This document shows positions 1-10,838 of a DNA stretch of 64,000 bases, piece by piece (the stretch's first letter is position 1; each line of letters opens with the position of its first letter). The position numbers and the translations under genes were made by a program. Under the pieces are notes generated by a model. The model made no database searches, was not told the DNA's origin, and saw only the letters and a list, made by a program, of their open reading frames with translations. The stretch lies in assembly GCF_000005505.3 (NCBI RefSeq), contig NC_016134.3:29463584-29527583 (forward strand), in the 5' to 3' direction. This DNA is from Brachypodium distachyon. Taxonomy: Eukaryota > Streptophyta > Magnoliopsida > Poales > Poaceae.

Positions 1-2569
1 TTGAAGATATGAATCTTTCAGCTAATAATCTTACCGGAATACTACCTGCTTCTCTTGCTAATCTCACAATGCTGAATGATTTTAGATGTTTATTCAATAA
101 TATCAAGGGTGTCATACCGAATGAGTTTGCGAAGTTCCGCAGGCTGCACATCTTCTATGTTGGAATCAATAGGTTGTCAGGGAGGTTTCCACAAGCCATG
201 TTGAATCTTTCTACGCTTGTTGATCTTAGCCTTACACAGAACAGTTTCACCGGAGAGGTACCGTCCGACATTGGTAACTATCTACCTAAGCTCCAAAGAC
301 TCTTTTTAGCTAGTAACTTCTTTCAATGGCATATCCCCCCTTCATTGGTAAATGCTTCCAAGCTATCCCAGATTGACATATCAAGAAATAATTTTACCGG
401 GGTGATGCCAGACTCTATTGGCAAACTAAGCAAACTTTATTGGTTAAATCTAGAGCTCAATAAACTTGAAGCACATGAGAATCAAGATTGGGAGTTTATG
501 CACAGCTTAGCCAGCTGTAGTCACCTACGAGTTTTCTCGTTAAATGGAAATGTTTTCAAAGGTCATGTACCATCTTCATTAGGTAACCTTTCTGTTAAGC
601 TTGAAACATTGAACTTGGGAGCCAATAAATTATCATGGAGTTTTCCTTTTGGCATCGAAAATTTTCTCAACCTAATTCACTTGACATTGGGAATTAACCA
701 ACTTACTGGAGTGGTTCCTGGCTGGATTGGGAGTCTAAAGAAGTTACAATCAATAGATCTAAGTGACAATAACTTTACAGGGTTTATTCCAACATCACTT
801 TCAAATTTGTCTTTGCTAGGGAATCTCTACCTATCCCATAATAACTCTGATGGTCCCATACCCCCAAGCCTGGGAATCCTCCAAATGCTTCAAGCATTTT
901 ATGCCTCCAACAATAATCTTCATGGTAGAATACCAAAGGAGATCTTCATAATACAAACAATAATTGCAATTGACTTATCTTTCAACAACCTCGATCGAGT
1001 TCCTGTTGACTTTGGCAATGCCAGACAACTCTTATATTTGTCACTTTCATCAAATAAACTATCTGGAGATATTCCAAACACTCTTGGAAATGTTGAAAGC
1101 TTGCAGTACATCATGTTGGATTCAAATATTTTCAGTGGAAGTATCCCTACATCATTAGTGAATATACGAGGGCTAAAATTTCTTAACTTTTATAATAATA
1201 ACTTAAGTGGGTCAATACCAATGTCTCTTGGCAACCTACAACTTCTTGAGCAACTAGATTTGTCATTCAACCATCTTGAGGGAGAGGTCCCAACAAATGG
1301 AATCTTCAAGAATGTAACTGCTATGTGGCTTGGGGAAAATCAAGGGCTTTGTGGTGGGATTTTGGAGTTACAATTGCAGGCATGTTCTATCATGCATTCA
1401 AATTCAACAAAGCACAAGCTGTTTGTTGTGCTCAAAGTGGTAATCCCAATGGTCTTCATGGTATCACTTGCAATGGTAATACTTATATTATTGTCGAGAG
1501 GGAAAAAGAAGACAAAATCTATGATTTTGCCATCATTTCATAGAGAATTTCCCAAAGTTTCTTTCCTTGATATAGTTAGAGCAACGAAGGGGTTCTCACC
1601 ATCCAACATAATTGGAAGAGGAAGATACGGATGTGTGTATGAAGGAAAACTATTTCAAGATGGAAATTTTGTTGCCATAAAAGTTTTCAACATGGAGACG
1701 AGGGGATCAACAAAAAGCTTCATTACAGAATGTAATGCCTTGAGGGGTGCGCGGCACCGTAATCTAGTTTCTATAGTAACGGCATGCTCAAGCATTGATT
1801 CTAGTGGGAATGATGTCAAAGCTCTAGTGTATAAGCTCATGCCTCGAGGAGACTTACATAGAGTACTATACTCAACTCAAGACTACAAAGAGTCTTCAGG
1901 TCTGATACATATGATAGTGCCTCAACGGCTGAGTATTGTTGTGGATGTCACAGATGCATTGGAGTACCTACACCATAACAACCAAGGAACTATTGTTCAT
2001 TGTGATATGAAACCAAAAAACATTCTTTTGGATGAAAATATGACCGCTCATGTTGGAGACTTTGGTCTTGCAAGGTTCAAAGTGGACTCCGCGGTATCAC
2101 CTTCTGATGACTTATACTTGACTTCTTCGGTCGCAATAAATGGAACGATTGGATATATTGCTCCAGGTATGTCTAACACTGGGATTAAATTACTCTTGGC
2201 ATGTGAAATACAGAGTGTGCAACAGGTGGTCATGTTTCGATTGCTAGCGATGTCTATAGCTTCGGAATTGTTATACTTGAAATATTCTTAAGGAAGAGTC
2301 CAACCGATGGTATGTACAGAGATGGACTGGACATTGCAAAATTCGTCGAAATGAATTTTCCTGGAAGGATATCACAAATTGTTGAACCTGAATTACTCCA
2401 AGATCAACCTGAGTTTCCTAAACAAACTCCAGTGGTCACAAAGAGAAATAACCTAGACTGTTTAATTTCAGTGCTAAGCATTGGACTTTGCTGCACTAAA
2501 CTGTCGCAGAACGAACGCCCCAACATGCAGGAAGTGGCTGCAAGTCTGCACGGAATTAAGGAGTCATAG
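1..2569 (+). CDS. RLK-A: LRR receptor-like kinase, 5' partial (LRR-XII, Xa21/FLS2 type)
   Basis: Plasma-membrane immune-type receptor kinase whose 5' end lies outside the window. Exons are <1-2166 and 2214-2569; joining them restores the APE motif (GCT CCA G|AG). About 18 leucine-rich repeats are visible, then a membrane segment (about 1414-1500) and a Ser/Thr kinase: glycine loop GRGRYG (about 1615-1635), VAIK lysine codon 1680-1682, HCD catalytic loop (1998-2006; cysteine before the aspartate marks it as non-RD, typical of pattern-recognition receptors), and DFG at 2058-2066. No frameshift or stop interrupts the frame, in contrast to its near-identical copy C. Two oddities: the intron is only 47 nt, and the stop (TAG, 2567-2569) comes a few codons earlier than in C, where the same site reads TAT. 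If the intron is retained, translation ends at 2291 and the kinase lacks subdomains VIII-XI. The ligand is unknown. Confidence 0.88.
2167..2213 (+). other. 47-nt intron of RLK-A, shortened relative to paralogs
   Basis: Starts GTATGT and ends ACAG. The equivalent introns of D and E are both 103 nt. The 3' part (ctaac, then ggattaaattactcttg, to acag) aligns with D, while about 56 nt between the donor and the branch-like ctaac have been lost. The candidate branch A therefore sits only about 10 nt from the 5' splice site. Confidence 0.75.
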
Positions 2570-3075
2570 CTCAGAGGGAACCAAGGTATAAGAAATACAA
2601 ACTCCTGTTGCAGCTGTAATTGTACATGAAGAGCGTACGTATTGATTAGTGCTGATGCTTATTCTGTAGATTGAAGAGAGTCGCCGTTCAAGAAAGAGTT
2701 CCCTCCCTCCCGGATGATGGACACCCATATTGTTTGGGGTGACAACGGTCATGTTCTGCGATAGTTCTTCTTTTGCCTGTTTTTTCTTCTTCCTTTTTGT
2801 GGAAGAAATGGACTGTCTCCTATTTTCTACTAGTGCCTTCGGTGATGGCTTCTTAAATTCACGGAATATGTCTTCTTGATATTTCTTTCAAAATTGGTTG
2901 ACTGTACGAACAGTCGATGGATCCATCTAATGTAACCTGTTTTTATCACTAGTTTTGGTTAATGCATAACCTCTTCTAATGTGTTTTGCACTTCTTAATA
3001 CTCCCTTCGTTCCTTTCTATAAGACATTATATCTTTGTCCCAAGTAAAACTTTTTAAAGCCTGACTAAGTAAAAC
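2570..3075 (+). other. 3' region of RLK-A with truncated MITE
   Basis: This stretch matches the 3' flank of copy C (27619-28060) almost base for base. It contains a possible 3'UTR intron (donor after ccaag near 2585, acceptor near 2670). From about 2999 there is the left end of a Stowaway-like MITE (actcccttcgttcctttc) without a matching right end. Homology with C stops near 3075. Confidence 0.6.
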
Positions 3076-3785
3076 CACAACTCTAAATGGGTACAGAGGT
3101 CGCAGCTGGAGGCAGGAACGAAGCCAGAAATTGGAAATTGGAGATTGGAGGCAGGAACTCCGTAGTAAGTTGATGTAGAGAGCATTTCCATTAGGATTGA
3201 TCCAAGAGATCGAACCAATTGGTTGGAACAACTTGTGGATCGGAACTGTTTCTATTCCTCTTTACGCCTACACACAAACATGGTTGCAAAATCAAACATG
3301 TGCTTCCTAATTTGATTTCTCATTTCTGCATTGTTTGTACGCATGTAGTTTCTGTTTCCACTTTGATTGAAAATTAGAGATCATTACGAGGTGAAGTAAG
3401 AAGGATTTGCGCAAAACACAAAGTAAGAAGGATTAACCGTGCGCCTGTGAAGCCGTGGATCACCCCCCTTGGCGGATCTCCGCTTGGATACTTGAGCAGC
3501 GCGTGGAGGCGGCGGAGCGAAATTGGCCATCGCGCGTGGAGGCTGCAGCAGCACTTGCCTTCGGATGTGGGCTGCACCTGGGCTTCTTTTGTGCCCATAT
3601 TGCATTCGGCCTGTTCAAATTTGGGCCTTTCGGCCTTATCAACGTATTGGTTGGGCAAGGCCCACGCCCGCAGCCTCAAGTTCTATTGTTCATGGATGAT
3701 GCCCGCATGTTGTTACGGAAATTTCCGGTTGAGTGAAACTGATTAAAACAAATGCATAGTTTGAATTAACTAATGGGAACAAAAA
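3076..3785. other. Intergenic, no supported gene
   Basis: Mixed composition with a GC-rich stretch at about 3440-3690. Overlapping open frames occur on both strands there but lack any recognisable domain, so I do not call a gene. Confidence 0.4.
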
Positions 3786-3789
3786 GATA

Positions 3790-3932
3790 AAGTTTTTTTT
3801 TCATTTTCAGTTTGAAATTAATCTATCAATTCAAACCATGTCACCTCATCAATTCAATCATGTGTTTTTTTTAATTGATGAGATGGCATAGTTTGAATTT
3901 ATAGATTAATGTAAAAAATGTAAATGAATACA
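3790..3932. repeat. Fold-back (MITE-like) inverted repeat
   Basis: The arm at 3816-3854 is the near-perfect reverse complement of 3873-3911, with an 18-nt loop and few mismatches. Weaker pairing continues outward into A/T-rich sequence. It could be a fold-back MITE or an inverted-repeat small-RNA source. I see no clear target-site duplication. Confidence 0.6.
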
Positions 3933-6465
3933 TGCAAGGCTTAAAAAAAGATATGCATGATTTGATTATGGTGGGCCTAATGAAATGGCATGCTTGCATG
4001 TTGAGAAAAATAGCCAGTGTGAATCTCCTATTTAGGTATAGAAGCTAGATTGCCGTCCAATTTATTTATTTATTCTTTATTTATGCTCAGATGAATGATG
4101 AACATTTTATGTTGGTCTACTTAAATGTCTTTTCATAAAGTGATGACCATTGTTTAAAATATACGCTTTACTGGAGCAAGTATTCATATATCAAGAAAAA
4201 CGTTCGTAGTTCTAAGAATTAGATGGTCATGATTTTTGAAAAAAAAGGCTGATATAAACAGAAAAAATAAATGTTTATGCATTTGTATACAAATATAAGA
4301 AAACAAATGGTTCCATAAAACCAAAGGAGAGAGAATTTTTATTTTAGAGGAGACTTATGCTCTTTTAGGTTCCCGATAATTGATTATTTTTTAGGGCGCC
4401 GTATCCCGTGCATCCGGTGCCTTCATGCATCCGTGCATCCTGGGCCTATCCGCCGCCCTCGGTACACATCCTACGTCGTGGATTATATTGAAAACATGGG
4501 AAAATTGCAAGTGGACACCATAAGCCTCTCCGTTTTAGTCCTCGATCCTAATTGTCGAAAAACCCTTGGCTAATACATTCTCCCAAGTCCAATTAATTTC
4601 TTCCTCTGCGCGCAGCTTGGCATCCTCGAGATGATCAATTATCCCGGCGAGCTCATTGGCGCTGTTATGCTGCGCTGATGACCACGTCCTTATGAATGGG
4701 TGTACTGAACCTATGTACATTTTATGCATTCTGAATCTTTAATCTGCATGCTGACCTCCACTGATCTACAAACCGACGAATGTGGAAATAGATATCGAAT
4801 TTGGCTCCGATAGATGCAAATGAGTCGCTAGCTAGTTGATGCATATGTACACCTCTTCAAATTGATCAGAATTTATTCACATGTAGAGGAGTACGTACAT
4901 ACAGGTTGCTCTTGATCATTTGCCTGCAGAACCTCTGGATGTGATGCCGTGCCATCGGAGAAAATAAACAAACAACAGGGGCTGCTGTTCTGATGGATCT
5001 GCGCACAGGAACACCCTTAATTGTCGTCGATGCCGGTGTGGCCGTGTGGCTTCCCTAGCTCGATTGTTGGATCTGGCCAAGGTTGTTTTCCCTTGTTTTC
5101 AATCCACTACGTAGGACGTGTATCGGGCCGTGGACAGGTGGACAGGCCCAGGATGCATGAACGCACCCAGATGCATTAGATACGACCGAAAATGACGATC
5201 AGCTCTGGCATCGCGGAATCCTGGGCACGAGGTTTGCTTCGTGATCCAGACTACAAGGGCCCACGCCATGTATTTCAGTTGGCCCAGCCCGTATTCACAA
5301 CGCCAACGGCCATCCAGCCCATGTGCGCAGTCCTGTCCGGGGCCGTTTCTATTCCAGTGCCAAGATATCTGCATCTTCGGCCATACGAACGAGCAGGGGG
5401 GGGGGGGGGGGGGGGGAGATGCTGGGCCGTCAGCAGCAACGGATATATGGCCCATAAACCTAAATGCTTAATTGGACCGTTTTTGGGCACCGCAACGGAT
5501 ATATGGCACAGAAGCTCTGCGATTTCAACAACACCATTTTTCGATCATTTCTGGGGGCACAACGTGGGATGATTGTCACGAACAATTTTTGCCACTGTGT
5601 CAATTTCTTTCTGTGCCACATCCTGCTGGGCGCCCATATATCCCGGCTTGTTCGGTCATTTTTCACCAATATATCAGATCTTACCACGCTAATTACACTT
5701 TTTTTGGGCCCCCTGCACCTTCCTTCTAATGGCCCATTTTCCGAACATGGGCCTTCACATACATGCACCTCATGCTTTTCCACGAACGTAACGTCCTATT
5801 CTAAAAATCAAAAAGTACGTCCAGTTGTTTCGTACGAGACCAGCATAATTGCGACATACATGCTCTGCCACGACAATTCATTGCGCAATTACCAACTACG
5901 CATTCACTCCCCCCAACGGCACATATTTGAAGAACTCAGGAATTGTAACAGTGCTGTTGTAATCGTACTTCCCAACACATAGGAGCAAACACGATGCAAC
6001 AACATGAAACCGAAAAACAAACCTCTGCGTCCACCCAGGCACCTGTTCTTCATCTCGGGGATCAACCTGACATGCTTCAAAAGACGCTATTCTGGACGCC
6101 CACGCCTTCATCGCAGACTCAATCGCCGTCAACATTAAGAGAAGGGTCAACAACCGCACCGTCCACTGTGCAAACAGGAGAAACACCTGGAGGTCCACCG
6201 CGTTTTCAATTGGCCCAGCACACCGGTAATCCGGCACATCGCTGGGCCGGTCTATCCACCATCGAATTCAAAATGGCCCATACAATACAAACCAGCCGTG
6301 CCTAACTTTTGAACCGCCGTCTCTAAATCAAAATGGCCCATCCAGACAAGAGATCACAACCAGTGCCGGATACCTCGTGTTGGGCCTGAATCCTGTTTCC
6401 ATGGCCCGTATTCGCAATAACCGGAAAAGGAAAAGTTTGGAGGCCCACCTGCATTCAAGAGCGTC
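3933..6465. other. Intergenic, no supported gene
   Basis: AT-rich to about 4390, then mixed. It contains a poly-G run (5396-5416) and a short direct repeat (aacggatatatggc at 5438 and 5494, spacing 56). Open frames at 5.1-6.3 kb overlap on both strands and resemble no family I know. Confidence 0.4.
5396..5416 (+). repeat. Poly-G tract (21 G)
   Basis: Uninterrupted run of 21 G. It is prone to length polymorphism, G-quadruplex formation and sequencing error. Confidence 0.9.
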
Positions 6466-6489
6466 GACCACTACTACAAAACGGTGCAT

Positions 6490-6780
6490 ATGTGACGAGA
6501 CATCAGTGACGGACCTTTCGCGCTCGTCACTGATGATCCTCATCAGTCACGGGCCTTTCGTGCCCGTCACTCATGTCGCGTCCACGCCCGTCAATTATGA
6601 CCTCTCATCAGTCTCATCAATGACGGACGCGGTACGCTTGTCACTGATGACCAATCATCAGTCACGGGCCCGGAAGGCCCGTCACTAATGGTTCAATGCG
6701 AAAAATAACAAAATTTAGAAAACACACATCAGTGGCGGGCTCAATATCAAGGCCCGCCACTGACGAGCCCTGTAGACCTT
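6490..6780. repeat. CACTA subterminal palindromic repeats (outer, left)
   Basis: Several copies of short inverted units of the form atcagtgacgg...ccgtcactgat, each about 30-40 nt. Such subterminal arrays are the binding region for CACTA-encoded TNPA-type proteins. Confidence 0.75.
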
Positions 6781-7372
6781 TGAAGATTGGAAAAATCATA
6801 ACTAATTCATAAATAATCAGAAAAATGTGATTCTTTTTGCTAAAGTCTTAGTTTTTTTTGCTTGACATGATTGAATAATAATATCATATGTTGACATTTG
6901 AAAATGACTTGTGTGGTACAATTTTGTAGTTTCCCGCGGTTGAGTTTATGGTTTAAGCCAAATGATCAAAGTTTTGTCCATTTCCATGTCCTAATTCATG
7001 ATAATGTATCCATTTTTTGCACATAGGTGTTATATTACCATGCCAAACAGTGTTGCCAAAGAAATGTACAAATGTTTGGTTGAAAAACGTATTCTTGTTA
7101 TATCTAAATGCAAAAGGTAAGGTGTTTTGTGAAACAACTACAATTAATATGGTTCAAATAACATCTATCCAATTTTCACATAAAGTAGACCATATTCACA
7201 AATTTATAGGCCAATTATAAGTTATAAAATACTTGTATTTTATACTAAGCTAGAAAATACAAAAAAAAAATCATGTTCGGGCCATCAACGACGGGTCCTA
7301 TAGCTACGCCCGCCACTAATGCTTATATGGGCCAGCCCAACTTATTTGAGGCCTAGAACCAACCCCAAATCG

Positions 7373-7380
7373 TATATAAT
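7373..7380 (+). promoter_or_regulatory. TATA-like box inside outer CACTA
   Basis: Tatataat lies downstream of a TGGGCC/agcccaac (site-II-like) motif at about 7328 and just upstream of a telo-box-like ctaaccctaaccccc and a C/T-rich leader. The arrangement looks like a plant core promoter, but function is inferred only. Confidence 0.45.
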
Positions 7381-7904
7381 ACAACCTAACCCTAACCCCC
7401 ACCCTTGCCTCTCTTTCTCCCTGCCGCCGCCACCTCTGCCCGGTCCCATCTCATCTCCTCTATCTCCCGATTTCTCCTCCTTCCTCTCCCCAGTCCACAC
7501 GCATCCATCTCTCCATCTCCTTTCTTCTCCTTCCTCTCCTTTCTTTCTCCATCCCGAGATGTTGCCGCGCTTGGCTGTTCCCCTCTCTCCCAGCCGGTTC
7601 TCCTACTTCCTCCCAGAGCGCCCGATTCCCCTCTCTCCCAACTCGGTTCTCCACCTCCCCGTCGCGGATCCGGGCCGGAGGCCACCGGATCCCGCCTATC
7701 TTCTCCTCCCGCGCGTGTCCCGCTCCCTCGAGCAACTGCAGCAGCGGCCGCGGAGGACCATGGAGCAGCGGTGCTTGGAGGCCGTCCACCGGCGCCGCCA
7801 GATCCAGCACCCCCGACCCTGCCCACATCTGGATCTGGCGCCCCCGCTCCCGCGTGCCGTCGGTTAGTCTCTCCCACTACTAAAAAACAGTGTATATGTG
7901 ACGA

Positions 7905-8295
7905 GTCATCAGTGACGGGCCTTTTGTGCCCGTCACTAATGACCATCATCAGTAATGGGCTTACCACGCCCTTCACTGATGACACATCATGAGTGATGGT
8001 CGCGTGCTCAACCGTCACTGATGACCACTCATCAGTGACGGGTGAGCAGGACCCGTCACTGATGACCAATCATTAGTAACGGGCGCGAAAGACCCGTCAC
8101 TAATGTTCAATGTGAAAAATAACAAAATTTGCAAGAACACACATCAGTGGCGGGCTTTACATTTAGGCCCGCCACTGATGTCCACTCATCAGTAACGGGC
8201 GCGGAAGGCCCGTCACTAATGTTCAATGTGAAAAATAACAAAGTTCGCAAGAACACACATCAGTGGCGGGCTTTACCCGCCACTGATGACCACTT
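7905..8295. repeat. CACTA subterminal palindromic repeats (inner, left)
   Basis: Dense array of catcagtgacgggc / gcccgtcactgatg hairpin units. It includes two near-identical longer units that share 'gttcaatgtgaaaaataaca' (8104 and 8221). Confidence 0.75.
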
Positions 8296-8330
8296 GGGCC
8301 CAACCCATTTGCGGCCCAAACTGTCTAACC

Positions 8331-8338
8331 TATATAAA
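8331..8338 (+). promoter_or_regulatory. TATA box inside inner CACTA
   Basis: Tatataaa lies about 35 nt downstream of ttgggcccaaccca (site-II/TCP-like) and upstream of a C/T-rich leader. The same order is seen in the outer element, which suggests a promoter module belonging to the transposon family. Confidence 0.5.
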
Positions 8339-8902
8339 CAACTCTCACCAAATCCCCCAAACCTTAAGTTCATTCTCCTCCTCTCAGCCGCCGCTCTTCT
8401 CTCTGCCGAGCGCCCCTCCTCCCCCCCCCCCCTTCTCTTCTCTCCCGATCTCCCTCTTCTCATTCCCCTTCCGATCTCCCTCTTCTCTCCCTCCCAACCT
8501 ATCCCCCTTCTTTCCTCCTACAGCAACAGCAGGCGGCCGAGCCCGGCAGCAGCAGGCGCCCGAGCCCGGGGCCTCAACCACGGCCGCCCCCGGATCCGGA
8601 GCCCCCGACCAGCCCCACCGCCATGGATCCGACGACCTCGGCCCCCGGCCCTTCTCCTCCTGCAGCAGGTGCCTCCACCACCCTCCCGACCCCGCGCGCC
8701 GCCGTGGGAAGCTGCAGCCGGATCCCGTCCCCGGTCGCCTCCCTCGCGCCGCCGTGGGAAGCCGCCGCCGGATCCCGTCCCCGGCCGCCTGCCTCCTGCC
8801 TCGCGCTGCCGTGGGCCGCCGCCGAATCCCGTCCCCGGCCGCGTGCCTCGCGCCGCCGTCCGGATCCGGGCTCCCCCGTCGCCAGCCGCCGGTAACCCCC
8901 CC

Positions 8903-8903
8903 A

Positions 8904-8939
<36 letters not shown>

Positions 8940-8940
8940 T
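8903..8940 (+). repeat. Compound microsatellite (TC)n(TG)n
   Basis: About ten CT units followed directly by about ten GT units, inside the inner CACTA. Confidence 0.9.
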
Positions 8941-9230
8941 CTCGTTCTCTCTCACAGGCCCCGACCATCGCCGCTGGATCCGGCCTCCCGTCGCTGTGTA
9001 TAGCAGATCATGGACATCGGCTTTTCTTTCGTGATTTGTTTTTGTAATCTCTATTGTGAATGGATGCGACCATGTAATTTTTTATTTCTAATTCTATTCT
9101 GCTGTGAATGCACGCAACTTGATTGCTAATTATCTTCTGCTGTGAATGCATTCGACGTTTGATCTTGATTTTCCCGTACTGCTGCTACTATCTCTACTGC
9201 AAAGTTTGTACGCAATTAGAAAAAGAAAAG

Positions 9231-9260
9231 CATGGCTAGCATAATAATATGCTAGCCATG
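9231..9260. repeat. Perfect 12-bp hairpin
   Basis: Catggctagcat, a 6-nt spacer, then atgctagccatg. The pairing extends outward (aaaag ... gctttt) with one bulge. It lies in the inner CACTA. Confidence 0.85.
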
Positions 9261-9289
9261 AGCTTTTTTTTTAATTTCGCTCAAAACTC

Positions 9290-9455
9290 ATCACTGTCGG
9301 TCACCAAGTAGGCTGACCGCCACTGATGATGTACATCAGTGACGGTCAGAGCGACCGTTACTGATGATACCCATCATCAGTAACACGAAGTTAGTAACGG
9401 TTGCCCTGACCGTTACTGATGTTGTTTTTCGACCGTTACTGATAAACCTTTCTGT
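9290..9455. repeat. CACTA subterminal palindromic repeats (inner, right)
   Basis: Units of the form gaccgttactgatg and catcagtgacggtc in both orientations run up to the right terminus of the inner element. Confidence 0.7.
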
Positions 9456-9983
9456 AGTAGTGTCCCTCTCTCGAATTTCTCTCACTCTCGGTTTTCTCCA
9501 GTGAGCGAGCAGCGGCGGCGGCGTCTGCAGCGAGCGGCGGCATCTCCAGCTAGCGGCGGCATGGGTTAGGTTTGGGCTGCAGTGGGTTCCGTTCGGGACT
9601 AGCTAGGGTTCTTTTTTTTCTTGTGTTTCATCCAATTTGTTGATGTTGATGTGAAGCAATGCCATATTTCTTGTCTGATTTGTGTCCAAGCTAGGGTTCT
9701 TGATCTAATTTGTGTCCATGTTGTGTGTTCGATCATCTCTATTCATCGATTCGTTGTTGGCTGGGGAGATCTCCGAGTTTTGGGCTGCCTGCAGATGCCG
9801 GCGACGGGGAACGAGCAGGGATGCCTGCTCCTGAGGCATGGGCGTGGCGACGGGAACGTGCGGGCTAGGCCAATGCCCAGCTTTTTTCTTAAATGTGAAA
9901 AATGATATCAGTGTCGGTCTTTACAAGGTCCGCCACTGATGTACCCCACATTACTAGTAGGAAGTTAGTGACAAGTAGTGGAC

Positions 9984-10838
9984 TATGATGCCTGGACGAG
10001 ATTACGAGCGGCCAGAGTAGCCAGGGAGCCAAAAATTCACGTCCAGATACGACGCCTTTTTTTACCATCGATCACATTGACGCAAGGTCCACGCCAGTCA
10101 ATCACTCTTAACTTTTTTTGTCGCCTTACTTTTCCCCACGCCTGTGCCTTATTATATAGGCCCAGGCTCATAGTCTAGAGTAACCCATATATAGTTTAGA
10201 GTAAGTTCCAAACCCATATACTAGCTTGGATACTTCTCTTCCTCTCAATAGAGAAAACTGGTTCGGAATTTTCTCTTTCTCCTCTCACGAAACAAGTACA
10301 ACGGTATTGGTGCTTTTATTTGTCTCCGGGTCTCCTTCGGAAGCATAATAATATCAACTAGTGGCTAACGGCCAAATAACTTGAGCTTGTTTGTACATTG
10401 ATCGTGATACATGCACGACCCACATGGTTGGTGGTTCCAGCTAATTAACTCTCACTCAAGACAAGTACAGATACTGCCAAGGCACCTATCATATTCATAT
10501 GGTTACGCGAAGCCTCAAAGGAAACGCACAGTGCATTTTGGCAAAACAACAAAAGTAAAATACCCAATTTATTGATAAAAACCACGACTGCCTCGATCAC
10601 CTCCTCCGCTTGAGTTTCAGTAGGGAATCAACGGCCTAGAGATTCAGAAGTTTAGACGGAGAGCGAAGATTTTACTGCAAATTAACATGGAATTTGGATA
10701 CAAGGAGGGAATCTTTTACAGGGTACCAATGCAGAAGCAAAAGATACAGGAACATCATGCACATCGATCATCGCTGCTAAGATGATGTCGGGGCAATGCA
10801 AGCTCTTAATTAGTAGGCAGGCAGGACGGGCGTCCTAG
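9984..10838. other. Intergenic downstream of CACTA and 3' of the DUF247 gene
   Basis: No coding signal. A stretch with repeated 'agagtaa..cccatata' phrases (10175-10230) and cctctc-rich sequence resembles a decayed LTR end, but I could not define borders. The part next to 10838 is presumably the 3'UTR of the - strand DUF247 gene. Confidence 0.35.

Larger units (their letters stand above)
7875..9462 (+). mobile_element. Inner CACTA transposon nested in the outer one, TSD TCC
   Basis: The left end is CACTACTAAAAAACAG (7875) and the right end is ...tctgtagtagtg (9462). The flanking 3-bp duplication TCC is at 7872-7874 and 9463-9465. The subterminal repeats on both sides (7905-8295 and 9290-9450) share the catcagtgacgggc palindrome with the outer element, so both belong to one family. 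The 1588-bp element has no transposase. It carries a TATA box and a GC-rich interior with proline/arginine-rich open frames on both strands. Confidence 0.88.
6469..9980 (+). mobile_element. Outer non-autonomous CACTA (En/Spm) transposon, TSD GAC
   Basis: The left terminus is CACTACTACAAAA (6469) and the right terminus is ...acaagtagtg (9980), the reverse complement of cactacttgt. The 3-bp target duplication GAC lies at 6466-6468 and 9981-9983, as expected for CACTA transposons. Subterminal palindromic repeats of the type catcagtgacgggc...gcccgtcactgatg fill 6490-6780, and a remnant lies at 9905-9945. No transposase (TNPA/TNPD) is recognisable. The element is split by a second CACTA at 7875-9462; without that insertion and its TSD copy it would be about 1.9 kb. 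The interior holds a TATA-like site and C/T-rich sequence resembling a gene leader. Confidence 0.88.

Noticed and set aside
5099..6305. Overlapping open frames on both strands
   Set aside because: No domain, no splice-site logic and no start context. Likely non-coding.
7392..9047. Long open frames on both strands within the CACTA elements
   Set aside because: Low-complexity Pro/Arg/Ser sequence overlapping the subterminal repeats. No family resemblance, so not called as genes.
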